Shown here: positions 21,226 to 30,475 of the stretch, one piece after another
How positions within the stretch are numbered: position 1 is the first letter of the stretch
Layout of the letters: every line of letters starts with the position of its first letter
Source of the DNA: Lachancea kluyveri NRRL Y-12651
Lineage: Eukaryota > Ascomycota > Saccharomycetes > Saccharomycetales > Saccharomycetaceae
Direction: 5' to 3'
Length of the DNA: 64,000 nucleotides
NCBI GenBank assembly: GCA_000149225.2
Contig: CM000693.1
Coordinates: 1,240,001-1,304,000, forward strand
Program-made: the position numbers and the translations under genes
The notes under the pieces: model-generated
The model's input: the letters and a program-made list of their open reading frames with translations, nothing else
Databases searched by the model: none
What the model was told of the DNA's origin: nothing

Positions 21226-22030
21226 TAAAACTGATATTATTGATTGCGATTCTTACTCAGTATTAAGTCGAATAAGGAAAGTCGTTGATGAGTAATTTAT
21301 TCGAGATGATTAGCACATGGTTACCCGCACTGTGTATAACTAGTTGTACCAACGTTTAAATGCATCAAGCTCATCATAGAAAGATGATCTTGATGCAGTT
21401 TTTCCTGAAAGAAAGACGTAGATCTTAACATCTTTAGACTCAGCAGTGACACAACTCGTAGTTTCTTGGTGTATTCATTTTTATGGCTGTGATAAATATC
21501 TTCTTTCTATAAACTCAAAAGATCTGGAAAACTATACATTTATTACGTTGCCAAACATTGGGCATCAGTACACCTCCGTATGTAGACAGCTGGACCATGA
21601 ACTCCACTGTCACTAGTGTATGGAATCTTGGGATAAGTTTTGAAGGTGAAAAGAAGAAGAACTGTCACACTACTGCTTGTGATAAAAGTTTCAAAAGCCT
21701 CGAAAATCATTTCTATGCTTTCTTGCTAGTTTTTTTTTGTTTTCGAATGGACTTCTCTGCGATAATAGAAGGGTTTTTACGAGTTTTGGTATTCAAGAAA
21801 GAAAAAAAGAAAATGGAGCAAAACTTACAATCATCAATACTGTGAATTTTAAAACATTAGCTTCTTCCATGTAGCCGCTAAGTACTATCTCCCATCGCTT
21901 GGAAACTACAGCCCAAATAGCCTCAATTTCATTCTGCCAACTCTTTTTGAGAGATTCTAAGTACGGTTATATTCATCATAAATTGAAAAGGGGGAGGGGG
22001 AGGATGTACGACGTATATAGACAATTCTAA
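21226..22030. other. Intergenic, MDE1 promoter / BNA1 3' side
   Basis: About 0.8 kb. It is AT-rich with A/T tracts; a G-rich stretch lies at 21989-22003. The frame at 21558-21845 is low-complexity (Lys/Phe-rich) and unlike any family I know. I see no RNA gene or mobile element. Confidence 0.5.
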
Positions 22031-22561
22031 TTACTGAGGTTTTGAGTAGTTCAAAGTGCCACAATTCTTGCAAGTTCTCTTTTCCATGTCATTTTCGAAT
22101 AGCATGATACCTTCTTTCACTTGGGTGCCCAAGTCCACCATTTGGAAGTCCAGTTCACACACAACCTCCTTACATTTGAAGCAGTACCATCTTAACTTAT
22201 CATGTGCACCATCCGGTCTGTCCTGCTCCACAACAATACCAACGGTGTTTTCGTATCTTACCGGATTGTGTGGAACATTGGCAGGCAGCAAGTATGAGTC
22301 ACCTTCGTTGATGATCACATCTTTGAATTTGCTGGCATCGGTTAGAGATTCATCTACAACACGCAAAGTCATGCTACCTTTACGCTGGTGAAACCACTCA
22401 GGAGTTGGATTCACGTGGTAATCGGTACGCTCATTTGGGCCTCCGATAATCATAACAGTAAACCCACCTCTATGTAAACAGTAGTTGTTCACTGGAGGTT
22501 GCAACAAATGAGAATTTTCCTCTAACCATTTAGGAATATTGATTGGTGTTGTATTTAACAT
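22031..22561 (-). CDS. BNA1: 3-hydroxyanthranilate 3,4-dioxygenase
   Basis: 176 residues (yeast 177). Cupin enzyme of de novo NAD synthesis from tryptophan (kynurenine pathway). Iron ligands His49 (TDYHVNP), Glu55 (PTPEWFHQ) and His98 (NVPHNPVR) are present. A C-terminal rubredoxin-like second metal site has Cys127/Cys130 (WYCFKC) and Cys164/Cys167 (TCKNCG). Cytosolic. It follows MDE1 as in S. cerevisiae YJR024C-YJR025C. Confidence 0.96.
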   Translation of the reverse strand: MLNTTPINIPKWLEENSHLLQPPVNNYCLHRGGFTVMIIGGPNERTDYHVNPTPEWFHQRKGSMTLRVVDESLTDASKFKDVIINEGDSYLLPANVPHNPVRYENTVGIVVEQDRPDGAHDKLRWYCFKCKEVVCELDFQMVDLGTQVKEGIMLFENDMEKRTCKNCGTLNYSKPQ

Positions 22562-22776
22562 GCTAACGTCTCTCTTTCGGTGTTTTTTTTTTTATATCTT
22601 AGCGATGATAACTGTGATGATGACAGAAGCAGGCAACGGCGGGTTGACTAAAAATGAAAAATTTCTAATGCTGTCGTCGTAAGTTGGTAAGCTACAACAC
22701 ATATTTATCGCGGAAAGGTAAGTCACTCCTTTTCGTATCGCTACTCTGGCAGTATATATCAGCTCACCTAGACGGA

Positions 22777-23085
22777 ATGAGTCAAAGGGTAGAGGACGTT
22801 TTGCGTAAGATTCCACTGTACAATTCTCAGGACGTCAGGTTTCCTCAGGAAAGTCCTCCCTTACGGTTAGCTAAATTGGATATTCCACCCGTGACAACAA
22901 CTAGACAAAATTTCGAAGCATGGATTCATGAATGTGAACAGTTGGAGCAGGATATTGATGCCAGGACCGAGAAATCTAGCGAGTTCGATCAGTGGTACGC
23001 TGCGAAGTATCTAAATAAACAGCCTCCTGGAATAGGGGAGACCACGATACTATCACCAACAAGAAAAAACACTAACAAAACATAA
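22777..23085 (+). CDS. MVB12: Mvb12, ESCRT-I subunit
   Basis: 102 residues from the ATG at 22777 (yeast Mvb12: 101). The start is chosen because MSQRVEDVLRKIPLYN aligns with the yeast N-terminus; the frame continues upstream but only with unconserved sequence. FDQWYAAKYLNKQPPGIG and the TTILSPTRK tail are conserved. Mvb12 stabilises the Vps23-Vps28-Vps37 stalk and controls sorting of ubiquitinated cargo into multivesicular bodies. Divergent from BNA1. Confidence 0.9.
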   Translation: MSQRVEDVLRKIPLYNSQDVRFPQESPPLRLAKLDIPPVTTTRQNFEAWIHECEQLEQDIDARTEKSSEFDQWYAAKYLNKQPPGIGETTILSPTRKNTNKT

Positions 23086-23159
23086 AAATCGTATAGTTCA
23101 TTAATATAGACAAAAAAAAAAGTAAGAATATAGCATAGATGCACCCGTTGCCAAAAGTC

Positions 23160-23939
23160 TCAGATGGCTTTCATGTCCTTCAATTTTTGGATTAACTCGT
23201 CGACAGAAGCAACCTTCACACCAGCAGATCTGGTTGGTGGTTCCTCCACCTTCAATACCTTCAGTCTAGGCTCTGCAGATACTACTTTGTCGAAATCCTT
23301 CAAAGTCAACTTTTCCATAGGCTTTTTCTTGGCCTTCATCAAGTTTGGCAGAGTAGCATAACGAGGGGTATTTAAACGTAAATCCGTAGTAATGATCATA
23401 GGCAAGGAAGCGTTGATTGTTTCCTCACCACCATCAACTTCTCTGGTCACCTTGACCCTCATAGCAGACTCATCGACTTCTACTTTAGCAGCATTTGTAG
23501 CTTGAGGCCAATTTAGCAGACCAGCCAGCATTTGACCGGTGTTGTTGCAATCATCGTCGATACTTTGTTTGCCCAAGATGACCAAGTTGCTACCCTCCTT
23601 TTCAACCACTTGTTTCAAGATCTTGGCGACAGCCAAAGGCTCCAACTCGACCTCCTTGGAATCGATTAAAGTGGAAGTGTCAGCACCTTTGGCCAGCGCA
23701 GTTCTTAAGATGTCCTGAGCTTTAGCCGGGCCAATAGAAACAGCATGGATCTTCTCAACCAGTTTCTTGTGGGCCTCCTTGATACGGACGGCTTCTTCAA
23801 CTGCAATGTCGTCAAATGGGTTCATACTGAATTTGACACCCGTTTTCTCTACACCAGTCATAGCCTTGTTGATCCTGGGCTTAATCGCATAGTCGATGAC
23901 TCTCTTGACAGGTACTAAGATACGTAGTTGTTTGCTCAT
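23160..23939 (-). CDS. CIR1: Electron-transfer flavoprotein beta subunit
   Basis: 259 residues (yeast Cir1: 261). N-terminus LRILVPVKRVIDYAIKPR and the ETF-beta signature region VDGGEETINASLPMIITTDLR-like (about residues 165-190) are clear; the FAD/AMP-binding loop LGKQSIDDDCNNTGQML is at ~121-137. Mitochondrial matrix partner of Aim45 (ETF-alpha), passing electrons to the Cir2 oxidoreductase. Convergent with MVB12, as in S. cerevisiae YGR206W-YGR207C. Confidence 0.95.
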   Translation of the reverse strand: MSKQLRILVPVKRVIDYAIKPRINKAMTGVEKTGVKFSMNPFDDIAVEEAVRIKEAHKKLVEKIHAVSIGPAKAQDILRTALAKGADTSTLIDSKEVELEPLAVAKILKQVVEKEGSNLVILGKQSIDDDCNNTGQMLAGLLNWPQATNAAKVEVDESAMRVKVTREVDGGEETINASLPMIITTDLRLNTPRYATLPNLMKAKKKPMEKLTLKDFDKVVSAEPRLKVLKVEEPPTRSAGVKVASVDELIQKLKDMKAI

Positions 23940-24142
23940 GACCAGAGTGGTTTCTACTGAATGTTTGGCTATGTGTGTAGACGTGTTGGTTTTCCAGTCT
24001 CTTTACTTCTTTGGCAAAGCCTTCGAGACCCGGAAAATTTTCGTTGCTGACTCTAGTTGAAAAAAGAATAAAAATCTAAAATCTGGTATTGAAGGCGATC
24101 GGTGACTGTCGTTCTCACCTCATAAATACTGTACAACCACCC

Positions 24143-25081
24143 ATGACTACCTCCCCTTACGTTATTACTGCTATTTCCCACAGTGCAGCTTTTCCTAAAG
24201 GTTTCCAGGAGGGTTTTCTACAATTTTTGAATCAGGGCCATGAACAGTTGACTCTGGACAGTCATAACACGCTTTCTACTAGAGCTATCGACTATTTTGT
24301 TGGTGCTCCAAGTCTGGATGAAGTTAAAGCTACTGTTGCCGAGTATACCAACCACCAAGAAGTTGATTTGGTGTTTCAAAAAAATGATGAGTTTCGTCGT
24401 AATAAGAAGCTGGTTGTCTTTGATATGGATTCAACTTTGATCTACCAGGAAGTTATTGAGCTGATCGCTGCCTATGCCGGTGTTGAGGACAAAGTTGCTG
24501 AGATCACGAATAGGGCCATGAATAATGAGTTAGACTTCGTTCAATCGTTGCAAGCACGCGTCGCTCTATTGAAGGGCATCAAGACCAAAACATTATATGA
24601 TGAAATCAAGGACAAACTTTTGGTCACCGAAGGTGTACCTGAACTAACTAAGGGCCTGGGTCGCACTGGGTGCAAGCTTGCCGTGTTGAGTGGTGGCTTT
24701 ACCCCTTTCGCCAACTACATGAAGGAAATTCTGCATCTGGACTATGCTCGTGCTAACTTCTTAGCAACCGAGATCGACCCAACCACTGGTGAGGAAGTGC
24801 TAAGCGGTCACACAATCGGTGATATCGTTGACGGGCAGTGTAAAGCCAAGACCTTGCTTCAACTAGCAAAGGAATATGATGTTCCAGTGGAATCGACAGT
24901 CATGGTGGGGGATGGGGGAAACGACTTGCCAGCCATGGGTGTTGCTGGTTTCGGAATTGCTTGGAATGCTAAACCTAAAGTTCAAGAGGCAGCACCTTGC
25001 AAGTTAAATACCAAATCGCTGAGGGATGCGTTTTACGTTTTCGGCTATGCCGATGATGAGATTGTTCAGCTGTTGAAGTGA
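24143..25081 (+). CDS. SER2: Phosphoserine phosphatase
   Basis: 312 residues from the ATG at 24143 (yeast Ser2: 309). HAD-family enzyme of the last step of serine synthesis. Catalytic motif I VFDMDSTLIYQE with Asp94 (nucleophile) and Asp96; motif II LSGGFTPF; motif III/IV with Lys and MVGDGGNDLPAM. The N-terminal ~85 residues form the small regulatory/cap region. Divergent from CIR1 with ~200 bp between them, same as S. cerevisiae. Confidence 0.95.
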   Translation: MTTSPYVITAISHSAAFPKGFQEGFLQFLNQGHEQLTLDSHNTLSTRAIDYFVGAPSLDEVKATVAEYTNHQEVDLVFQKNDEFRRNKKLVVFDMDSTLIYQEVIELIAAYAGVEDKVAEITNRAMNNELDFVQSLQARVALLKGIKTKTLYDEIKDKLLVTEGVPELTKGLGRTGCKLAVLSGGFTPFANYMKEILHLDYARANFLATEIDPTTGEEVLSGHTIGDIVDGQCKAKTLLQLAKEYDVPVESTVMVGDGGNDLPAMGVAGFGIAWNAKPKVQEAAPCKLNTKSLRDAFYVFGYADDEIVQLLK

Positions 25082-25369
25082 TGTATCAAATCTTTGTATA
25101 CCTAATGTATAGATGATAGAAAGACAAAAAAACTAAATGTTTGTTTAAAGATTACTAATCTAGGTCTACGTGTATGTCCTTGGATATCAATCTTAAAAAA
25201 TCTGTGTTTATTATTTATCCTTATTTTTGTGTTATTTGCCAAATGAAAGATTTCGAACACTGCAGAAACATATCTTAAGTAACAAAAAACAAATAAACAA
25301 ACGAATAGACGACTAGCATGAAAAAGTAAAAATTAAAGAAAGTAAACTAGAACAAAAATCTATTTTAAT

Positions 25370-27067
25370 TCAAAAATCTATTTTGTTGGCATCTTTAGAA
25401 GTTCTCTCAGTATTTGAGAGTATTTCGTCAATTACGTTAGATCCAACAGCCTCCACGTATTCTTCGTCGGTCAAGTTAGACTTTGGACCGTGGTAATACT
25501 TCTTCTTGTAAATCATGTAATAAATCCATGCCAATATCCAGATACCGGGACCAATGACACATGCGTAGTTCATAGTAGATTTATCAACGCCATGTTGGGA
25601 AGCTGGGAACATCACCAGGATGATAATAAAGGCCTGGAAAATTACACTGGTCCAATTGATAATAGGAGACCAAAATTTACCCAAGTAAAATGGACCAGGT
25701 CTAAATATGTCTTTCCCAAACGTTAACCTCAAGAGAGTTGGGGTACCCCACGACAAGTAGTTACCGGCGACTGCCAGACTGAACAGAGCACTAGCGGCAG
25801 CAGCATCGATCAGACATAAGAGCCCCAAAACTAAACCAGCACAACCAGCAACCCATACTGCAACGATTGGAACAGACCAATTAGTGTGGACCATCTTAAT
25901 ATATTTAGATAGTGGCAAACCATCATCACGAGCGAAAGCCCAAACTTGTCTGGACAAGGCAGTCAAAACAGAAGCACCCATTAGAAATTGACACACTGCA
26001 ATCAAAGACATAAAAGCGATTGCCCAGGATTTACCCAAACTTTCATAGACAATTTGGGCAAGAACGAAACCGTAAGGGTTGTCTAGCACTTTTTCCAAGT
26101 CAGGATCGACACAAGCCATAAGAACAATCAAAATCAACCAGCCTAGAATCCAACAGACGGTGATGGAGCCAATGATACCAATTGGAACCGCTTTCTTGGC
26201 ATCCTTAGCTTCTTCAGATTGATGAACACAAGAGTCAAATGCACCGATAGTCCAAATTACTGGCATGAAACCTTGTAGACAGAAAGACCACCCATCGTTC
26301 CAATCGCTAAAGTTTTCAAACTTGCCAAATATGTAGGAAGCATCGTTGAAGCCTCCCATGTTTCTTTTAGTACCAATTGGTAGGGCAATAAACAATAGGA
26401 TAATGATAAAACAGTTAGCAACAATACTAGCGGTTTGTAGACGGGAGATAGCCGATGATGCCAAACAGGTACACAGTACTGTCACAACAACTGCGGCCGC
26501 AAACACACCATACGTTTTACCGCTCGTAACCTCAAAATCCCCATCCTTGGAAATAACAACGGCTGCCAGTATTTCTTGGGCTAAACCGTAGTCAATGGAA
26601 CACAACCCTGACACCAGTGCCAAAGAGTTGGAGCAACCAATGATAAATGAAATGACATTTTTATATCCCTCAGGCGCATAGTAGTGAGTCCAGTAGAATA
26701 GACCACCTGCTGTTGGGATAGCACTTGCACTCTCAGCCATACTCAAACCAATCAGTAAGATGAAAAACCCAGCAATAAACCAACCCCAGACCAGAGTGAC
26801 AGGACCTCCGCTAAGACCACCAGCCATCACAGATGCAATACTTGGAAGTAAACCCATGATGGAAAACGCAATACCAAAGACCTGCAGAGTAGAAAATTGA
26901 CGTTTTAGTTCTTGTTTGTAACCAATCTCGGCCAGCAGCTGGTTATCATCATTTGCTGTTGCCGCATTGATGTAATTAACTTCACCTGCACCGGTACGCG
27001 AGCGTACCGAGCGGAGTGCTGCTATTTCTTGTATCGATAAACTATTAGCTAGCTTATCCGTCGACAT
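25370..27067 (-). CDS. UGA4: GABA / polyamine permease Uga4
   Basis: 565 residues (yeast Uga4: 571), APC-superfamily transporter with 12 predicted membrane spans. The N-terminal cytosolic segment has RSRTGAGEVNYI and LLAEIGYKQELKRQFSTLQ, shared with yeast Uga4, followed by GIAFSIMGLLPSIASVM (TM1). FDSCVHQSEEAKDAKKAVPIGI is also highly conserved. Vacuolar or plasma-membrane import of 4-aminobutyrate. In S. cerevisiae UGA4 is on chromosome IV, so it is an insertion in the SER2-TRX2 interval here. A second copy's C-terminus lies at the right end of this window. The upstream region carries GATA and CCG-N4-CGG sites. Confidence 0.93.
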   Translation of the reverse strand: MSTDKLANSLSIQEIAALRSVRSRTGAGEVNYINAATANDDNQLLAEIGYKQELKRQFSTLQVFGIAFSIMGLLPSIASVMAGGLSGGPVTLVWGWFIAGFFILLIGLSMAESASAIPTAGGLFYWTHYYAPEGYKNVISFIIGCSNSLALVSGLCSIDYGLAQEILAAVVISKDGDFEVTSGKTYGVFAAAVVVTVLCTCLASSAISRLQTASIVANCFIIILLFIALPIGTKRNMGGFNDASYIFGKFENFSDWNDGWSFCLQGFMPVIWTIGAFDSCVHQSEEAKDAKKAVPIGIIGSITVCWILGWLILIVLMACVDPDLEKVLDNPYGFVLAQIVYESLGKSWAIAFMSLIAVCQFLMGASVLTALSRQVWAFARDDGLPLSKYIKMVHTNWSVPIVAVWVAGCAGLVLGLLCLIDAAAASALFSLAVAGNYLSWGTPTLLRLTFGKDIFRPGPFYLGKFWSPIINWTSVIFQAFIIILVMFPASQHGVDKSTMNYACVIGPGIWILAWIYYMIYKKKYYHGPKSNLTDEEYVEAVGSNVIDEILSNTERTSKDANKIDF

Positions 27068-27449
27068 AACTAGAATTTTTCTTCGGTACTATCCTTACTA
27101 TTATTATTTTTCTCCCCCAACTATATCAAGTGTGTGCGTCTTCCTCTATTGTATTAAAGGTTTGTGCGTCGCGGCAACGATTTCCTAAGGTAAATCAATT
27201 AAGGTGTATGTATAAAGATTAGCAACCAGGTTTTTGAGAGGAGCGTTGTGTTCAGGCTGCTTTTATATGAATACTTCTTCTCCTTTTTTTCGATTCCTTC
27301 AGGTGACTGATATCTGCATCTGACGTTGACACTTATTATGTTAAAACAAGTGGACAAAAGCGCTTAACCTAATGAACTAATCACAATAGCATTTAGCTAG
27401 TGGGACAAGGTGAGACAAATGGAATACAATTAATCTACACAAACCATGA

Positions 27450-27455
27450 GATAAG
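27450..27455 (+). promoter_or_regulatory. GATA element upstream of UGA4
   Basis: GATAAG about 385 bp upstream of UGA4; another copy is at 27545-27550. GATAAG is the binding core of Gln3/Gat1/Dal80/Gzf3, the nitrogen-catabolite repression factors that control yeast UGA4. Confidence 0.55.
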
Positions 27456-27514
27456 ACGAGAGCTTCCTCTCGTTTCTAGGATAATGTATAATCTGTTGCT
27501 GCGATAATAATGTC

Positions 27515-27528
27515 TGCCGATCTCGGCA
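27515..27528. promoter_or_regulatory. Putative Uga3 site (CCG-N4-CGG) upstream of UGA4
   Basis: TGCCGATCTCGGCA contains CCG-N4-CGG at 27517-27526 in an almost perfect inverted repeat. The yeast UAS-GABA bound by the zinc-cluster activator Uga3 has the same CCG-N4-CGG arrangement. It lies ~450 bp upstream of UGA4, 17 bp from a GATAAG. Other zinc-cluster factors use the same spacing (for example Leu3), so the factor is inferred. Confidence 0.6.
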
Positions 27529-28323
27529 AATGACTTGCGGGCGCGATAAGGAAGCCAAGTGATATGGCTGATCTCAGACAACGGGCAGGGAGTAAAAACA
27601 ACTGACTAAACAGTAAACTGGATGCGGTGACAGGAAACTAATCACTCAGAAATGTACAACCAAAGACAGCAGCAACCAGATACAAATATCAAGGTTCCAA
27701 TATCAATAAACACATCCGAGGCATAACAGAGACAAGCATAATCTTTGCCTACTCGATGTTCAGAATTCTTCGGAAGACTATCAATCCATTAAATGATAAG
27801 CTTACAGTACTTTTCTCGGTTATGTTCTCACTTCCATGATTTATCTCAAATAATAAATCTACACAACAAAGAGGGTTGAGGGCAGATTCTAATCAGACGA
27901 CAAAACGAAAGATTAGGAGAACGAAGTGTATAGAAAGTAACATAGGGAAAGCTCTATTTGGCCCAAAAATTTACATAAAACTAAGTGTTCTAGACCCAGA
28001 TTGCCAAGTTGTTATAAGAGGGTTGTCAAGCACAACGACCATCAAATGTACGAGCCGTAGGATTTGCGAACGTGGAAACAAAGCTGAGGTGAGAGTAAAG
28101 CCATCCAGCCCCAGTGCACCGAAGCATAACTTACTCGGTAATGGAATCCAGCTCCTAGCGTAAGTCCAAGACATTTTCGATTCTTCAAATGATCCGGTTT
28201 ATTCACAAGTTCACCCAAGACTCGAGTTGTCTACTAGGCGGAAAATTTATGTAAACATAGATATATGACTGCTTGAGCCAAAACATTTATTTTCCCTACT
28301 CTATTTCATGTTTCTGTGTTTGA

Positions 28324-28635
28324 TTACACGTTAGAGGCAATAGTTTGCTTGATGGCAGCTGGGTTAGCACCAACAACCTTAGCAACCTCTTTGCCGCTCT
28401 TGAAGAAGATCAAAGTTGGCATAGCGGAAACTTCATTGGTCTTAGCGACTTCTGGAACTTCATCAACATCGACCTTGTAGAAATCAGCTTGAGAGTATTC
28501 AGCAGCAAACTTTTCCAACATTGGTGCAATCATTTTGCATGGACCACACCAGGTGGCAAAAAAGTCGACGACGACCAATTTGTCGACAGAGATAGCAGAT
28601 TCGAATTCAGCAACAGATTTAATTTCGGAGACCAT
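28324..28635 (-). CDS. TRX2: Cytosolic thioredoxin
   Basis: 103 residues. Active site WCGPCK with Cys30 and Cys33; conserved Asp24-equivalent (VVVDFFATW), cis-Pro in SAMPTLIFF and the C-terminal GANPAAIKQTIASNV typical of yeast Trx1/Trx2. Hydrogen donor for ribonucleotide reductase, peroxiredoxins and methionine sulfoxide reductases, and a vacuole-inheritance factor in yeast. It is the single ancestor-type gene of the S. cerevisiae pair TRX1 (YLR043C) and TRX2 (YGR209C), so the TRX2 label is by position. Confidence 0.94.
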   Translation of the reverse strand: MVSEIKSVAEFESAISVDKLVVVDFFATWCGPCKMIAPMLEKFAAEYSQADFYKVDVDEVPEVAKTNEVSAMPTLIFFKSGKEVAKVVGANPAAIKQTIASNV

Positions 28636-28688
28636 TCTTATTATATGTGTGTTCTAACTGGTTTTTTCCCCCTAACTTTGACTGATCG

Positions 28689-28697
28689 GGTGGCAAA
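28689..28697 (+). promoter_or_regulatory. Rpn4-type PACE element at TRX
   Basis: GGTGGCAAA matches the proteasome-associated control element bound by Rpn4, about 55 bp upstream of the TRX ATG. The TATA box (TATAAAAA on the minus strand) is at 28712-28719. Rpn4 connects proteasome and oxidative-stress genes; function here is inferred. Confidence 0.5.
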
Positions 28698-28771
28698 ACA
28701 AGTTGGTCCTCTTTTTATAGGTTTTTTTTTTTTGCTGTTGGCTGAAAAGTGTTCTCGACAACTAGCAACTG

Positions 28772-28797
28772 TTAGTAAGCAACGCGCGAATTAGTAA
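28772..28797. promoter_or_regulatory. Two Yap1 response elements at TRX
   Basis: TTAGTAA occurs at 28772-28778 and again at 28791-28797. TTASTAA is the Yap1 site, and yeast TRX2 is a classic Yap1/Skn7 target induced by peroxide. The sites lie 135-165 bp upstream of the ATG. Confidence 0.7.
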
Positions 28798-29488
28798 CAG
28801 GATGAATCATGGAAAGTGTCAGGAACTGACGAAGAATATATGGTGCTTGTAGCCTAGGATAGTACAGCTGAGTAGATACTGCCAATGACAGCCGTGACAT
28901 CGTTTATAATCTGTATAGCTAGTAGCCAGACTAACTCACCTAGAGCTCCTTAAGCCCATGTCACGTGATGAACGGCTGAGCAGTGACGGTTCTACCTTGG
29001 CATCGTTATAGTAATCGATGAAGAGACCTGACTGAACAGAATGAAGTACGTCCTACTAAAAGAAAAAGCGTATAATTGATACGGCCTAAGATTCTCCCTT
29101 TGTAGTTCAAGAGTCATAAGAGCACGTGCCATATAAAACTGATAATTTTAACTCAGGGCAATTGTGAGAATGGGAATGGGGACGAGAGAGTGGTGTACAA
29201 GACAATTGAGGACGAATTGGCAACCATGTACTGATAACAGAACAAGATTTTACACTCCCTACGTTTTTCTAAAGAAATTACGGCCAGCACGCCAGAAAGC
29301 CGGTTTCACCTAAAAGCTTTCGAATAATACAGGGGCGTCAATAAATGCATCTCAAAATCCACGTTCAAATCTAGTAGACACAGAATATGCACATTGAACA
29401 GAACCAAAGCTAGCGCAGTTTAACGGGAAATTGTCATCAAAACTACATCCCATTGAATAATAGAAAAATGAAGCAAAAAAGGAAATGA
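28798..29488. other. Intergenic between TRX promoter and tRNA-Ser
   Basis: About 0.7 kb without a supported gene. A CACGTG within GTCACGTGA lies near 28961-28968 and another CACGTG near 29122-29127. The run AAAAAA at 29475-29480 is the Pol III terminator (T6 on the minus strand) of the tRNA. Confidence 0.5.
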
Positions 29489-29596
29489 CGACAACTGCAG
29501 GATTCGAACCTGCGCGGGCAGAGCCCAAGAGATGGTTATAAGTCGAAACTCTAACGAGATTCTAATCTCACGCCTTAACCACTCGGCCAAATTGCC
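29489..29596 (-). tRNA. tRNA-Ser(AGA) with a probable 26-nt intron
   Basis: The minus strand folds as a class II tRNA: acceptor GGCAATT pairs with AGTTGTC (two G-U pairs), discriminator G73 as in yeast tRNA-Ser, A box in GGCCGAGTGGTTAAGG, B box GGTTCGAATCC (29500-29510), long variable arm TTGGGCTCTGCCC. The anticodon AGA is at 29561-29563. A 26-nt insertion at 29534-29559 directly after the base 3' of the anticodon is at the usual tRNA intron position; without it the tRNA is 82 nt, the length of yeast tRNA-Ser(AGA). Position 27-43 would be a U-U mismatch. A T6 terminator follows at 29475-29480. Confidence 0.88.
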
Positions 29597-29970
29597 GTAT
29601 TTCAAAATAAATCTTTGTAAAACAAGAATAATTGGACACAAACAAATTACGATATAAATTACTGCTGTCAGATGGCCAAGCCAGGATGGAAATATAGTGA
29701 CAGACACGGCTGATATGTTGCCGGTGAAGATTTTTTATAACTACGCATATGGAAGAAAGTGGACAACCAGGCAGCAGGATGTTGTTCGGTTGATATGTTT
29801 AGTTTTTCCTTTTGTCGGAGCTTGATTTTAAGAATCTTCGGTAATTATCTATCCTGTGAGTTTCCGGGTATTATAAAGACTCTCAAAAAGATGGGGGAGT
29901 ACTTGATATATGGATCGGTTTCTGAAGAAACTTAAATATTTAAGCCGGGCTAACGTGTACCATTCGAAAC
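29597..29970. other. Intergenic between tRNA-Ser and the solo LTR
   Basis: About 370 bp of AT-rich sequence upstream of the tRNA, the zone where Ty1-type elements usually insert. No other feature seen. Confidence 0.5.
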
Positions 29971-30303
29971 TGTTGGAACGAAATACAACTATCGACCATC
30001 GACTAGTATTCGTGTTACTAGTATATTATCACACACGGTGTTATAAGGTGACATAAAGAATGAGAAACAGTCATCTAAATTAGTGGAAGCTGAAACGCAA
30101 GGATTGATAATGTAATAGGATAATGAACCAGAAACATATAAAAGGAAAGAGAATATATGAATAATTGTATATAGAGTTATCGACTCTCTTTTCTGGATTC
30201 CTAGAAAGACGAGGAGAACTTCTAGTATAACCATATACCAATTATTATAGCCTTAACCAAAAATGGAATCTCAACAATTGTCCCAATATTCACATATTTC
30301 TCA
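29971..30303 (+). mobile_element. Solo LTR, Ty1/Ty2 delta type (Ty1/copia family)
   Basis: A 333-bp element beginning TGTTGGAA and ending TTTCTCA, the ends and length (334 bp) of S. cerevisiae delta LTRs. Much of its interior is recognisably the delta sequence, including the ATCTAAATTAGTGGAAGCTG segment. It is flanked by a 5-bp direct repeat GAAAC (29966-29970 and 30304-30308), an intact target-site duplication. No internal coding region is present, so it is a solo LTR left by LTR-LTR recombination. The intact duplication and good match suggest a fairly recent insertion. It lies ~375 bp upstream of the tRNA-Ser, the typical Pol III-gene targeting window of Ty1. Confidence 0.92.
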
Positions 30304-30475
30304 GAAACATATCATATTCTCTCTTTGGATGTTACTGCTGGTTCATGCTATCTACATTAATCATAATTAACGAGTTTTTTTTTTTGTGTTTTTTCGTGGA
30401 CCCAAAACAAATCCATGTGACAGATGTTTGGAAGATATCTATTAAACTCAGTGGTTCAAGCAGATAGATCAAAAG

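Larger units (their letters stand above)
27068..28323. other. Long intergenic region upstream of UGA4
   Basis: About 1.25 kb between the UGA4 start and the end of TRX, far longer than the local norm. The proximal half holds UGA4 control sites (TATA at 27261-27267 read on the minus strand, GATAAG and CCG-N4-CGG). The part from ~27650 to 28300 is unexplained: overlapping open frames on both strands (27876-28163 plus, 27971-28174 minus) have no recognisable features. A non-coding RNA cannot be excluded. Confidence 0.5.

Noticed and set aside
27876-28174. Overlapping open frames on both strands upstream of UGA4
   Set aside because: No recognisable domain or codon bias; left as unexplained sequence.
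28555-28563. Second GGTGGCAAA inside the TRX coding region
   Set aside because: It is the complement of codons for the conserved FFATW stretch, so it is probably coincidental.
28960-29130. Centromere or replication-origin element around GTCACGTGA
   Set aside because: A CDEI-like box is present but no long AT-rich CDEII or CDEIII-like motif follows.
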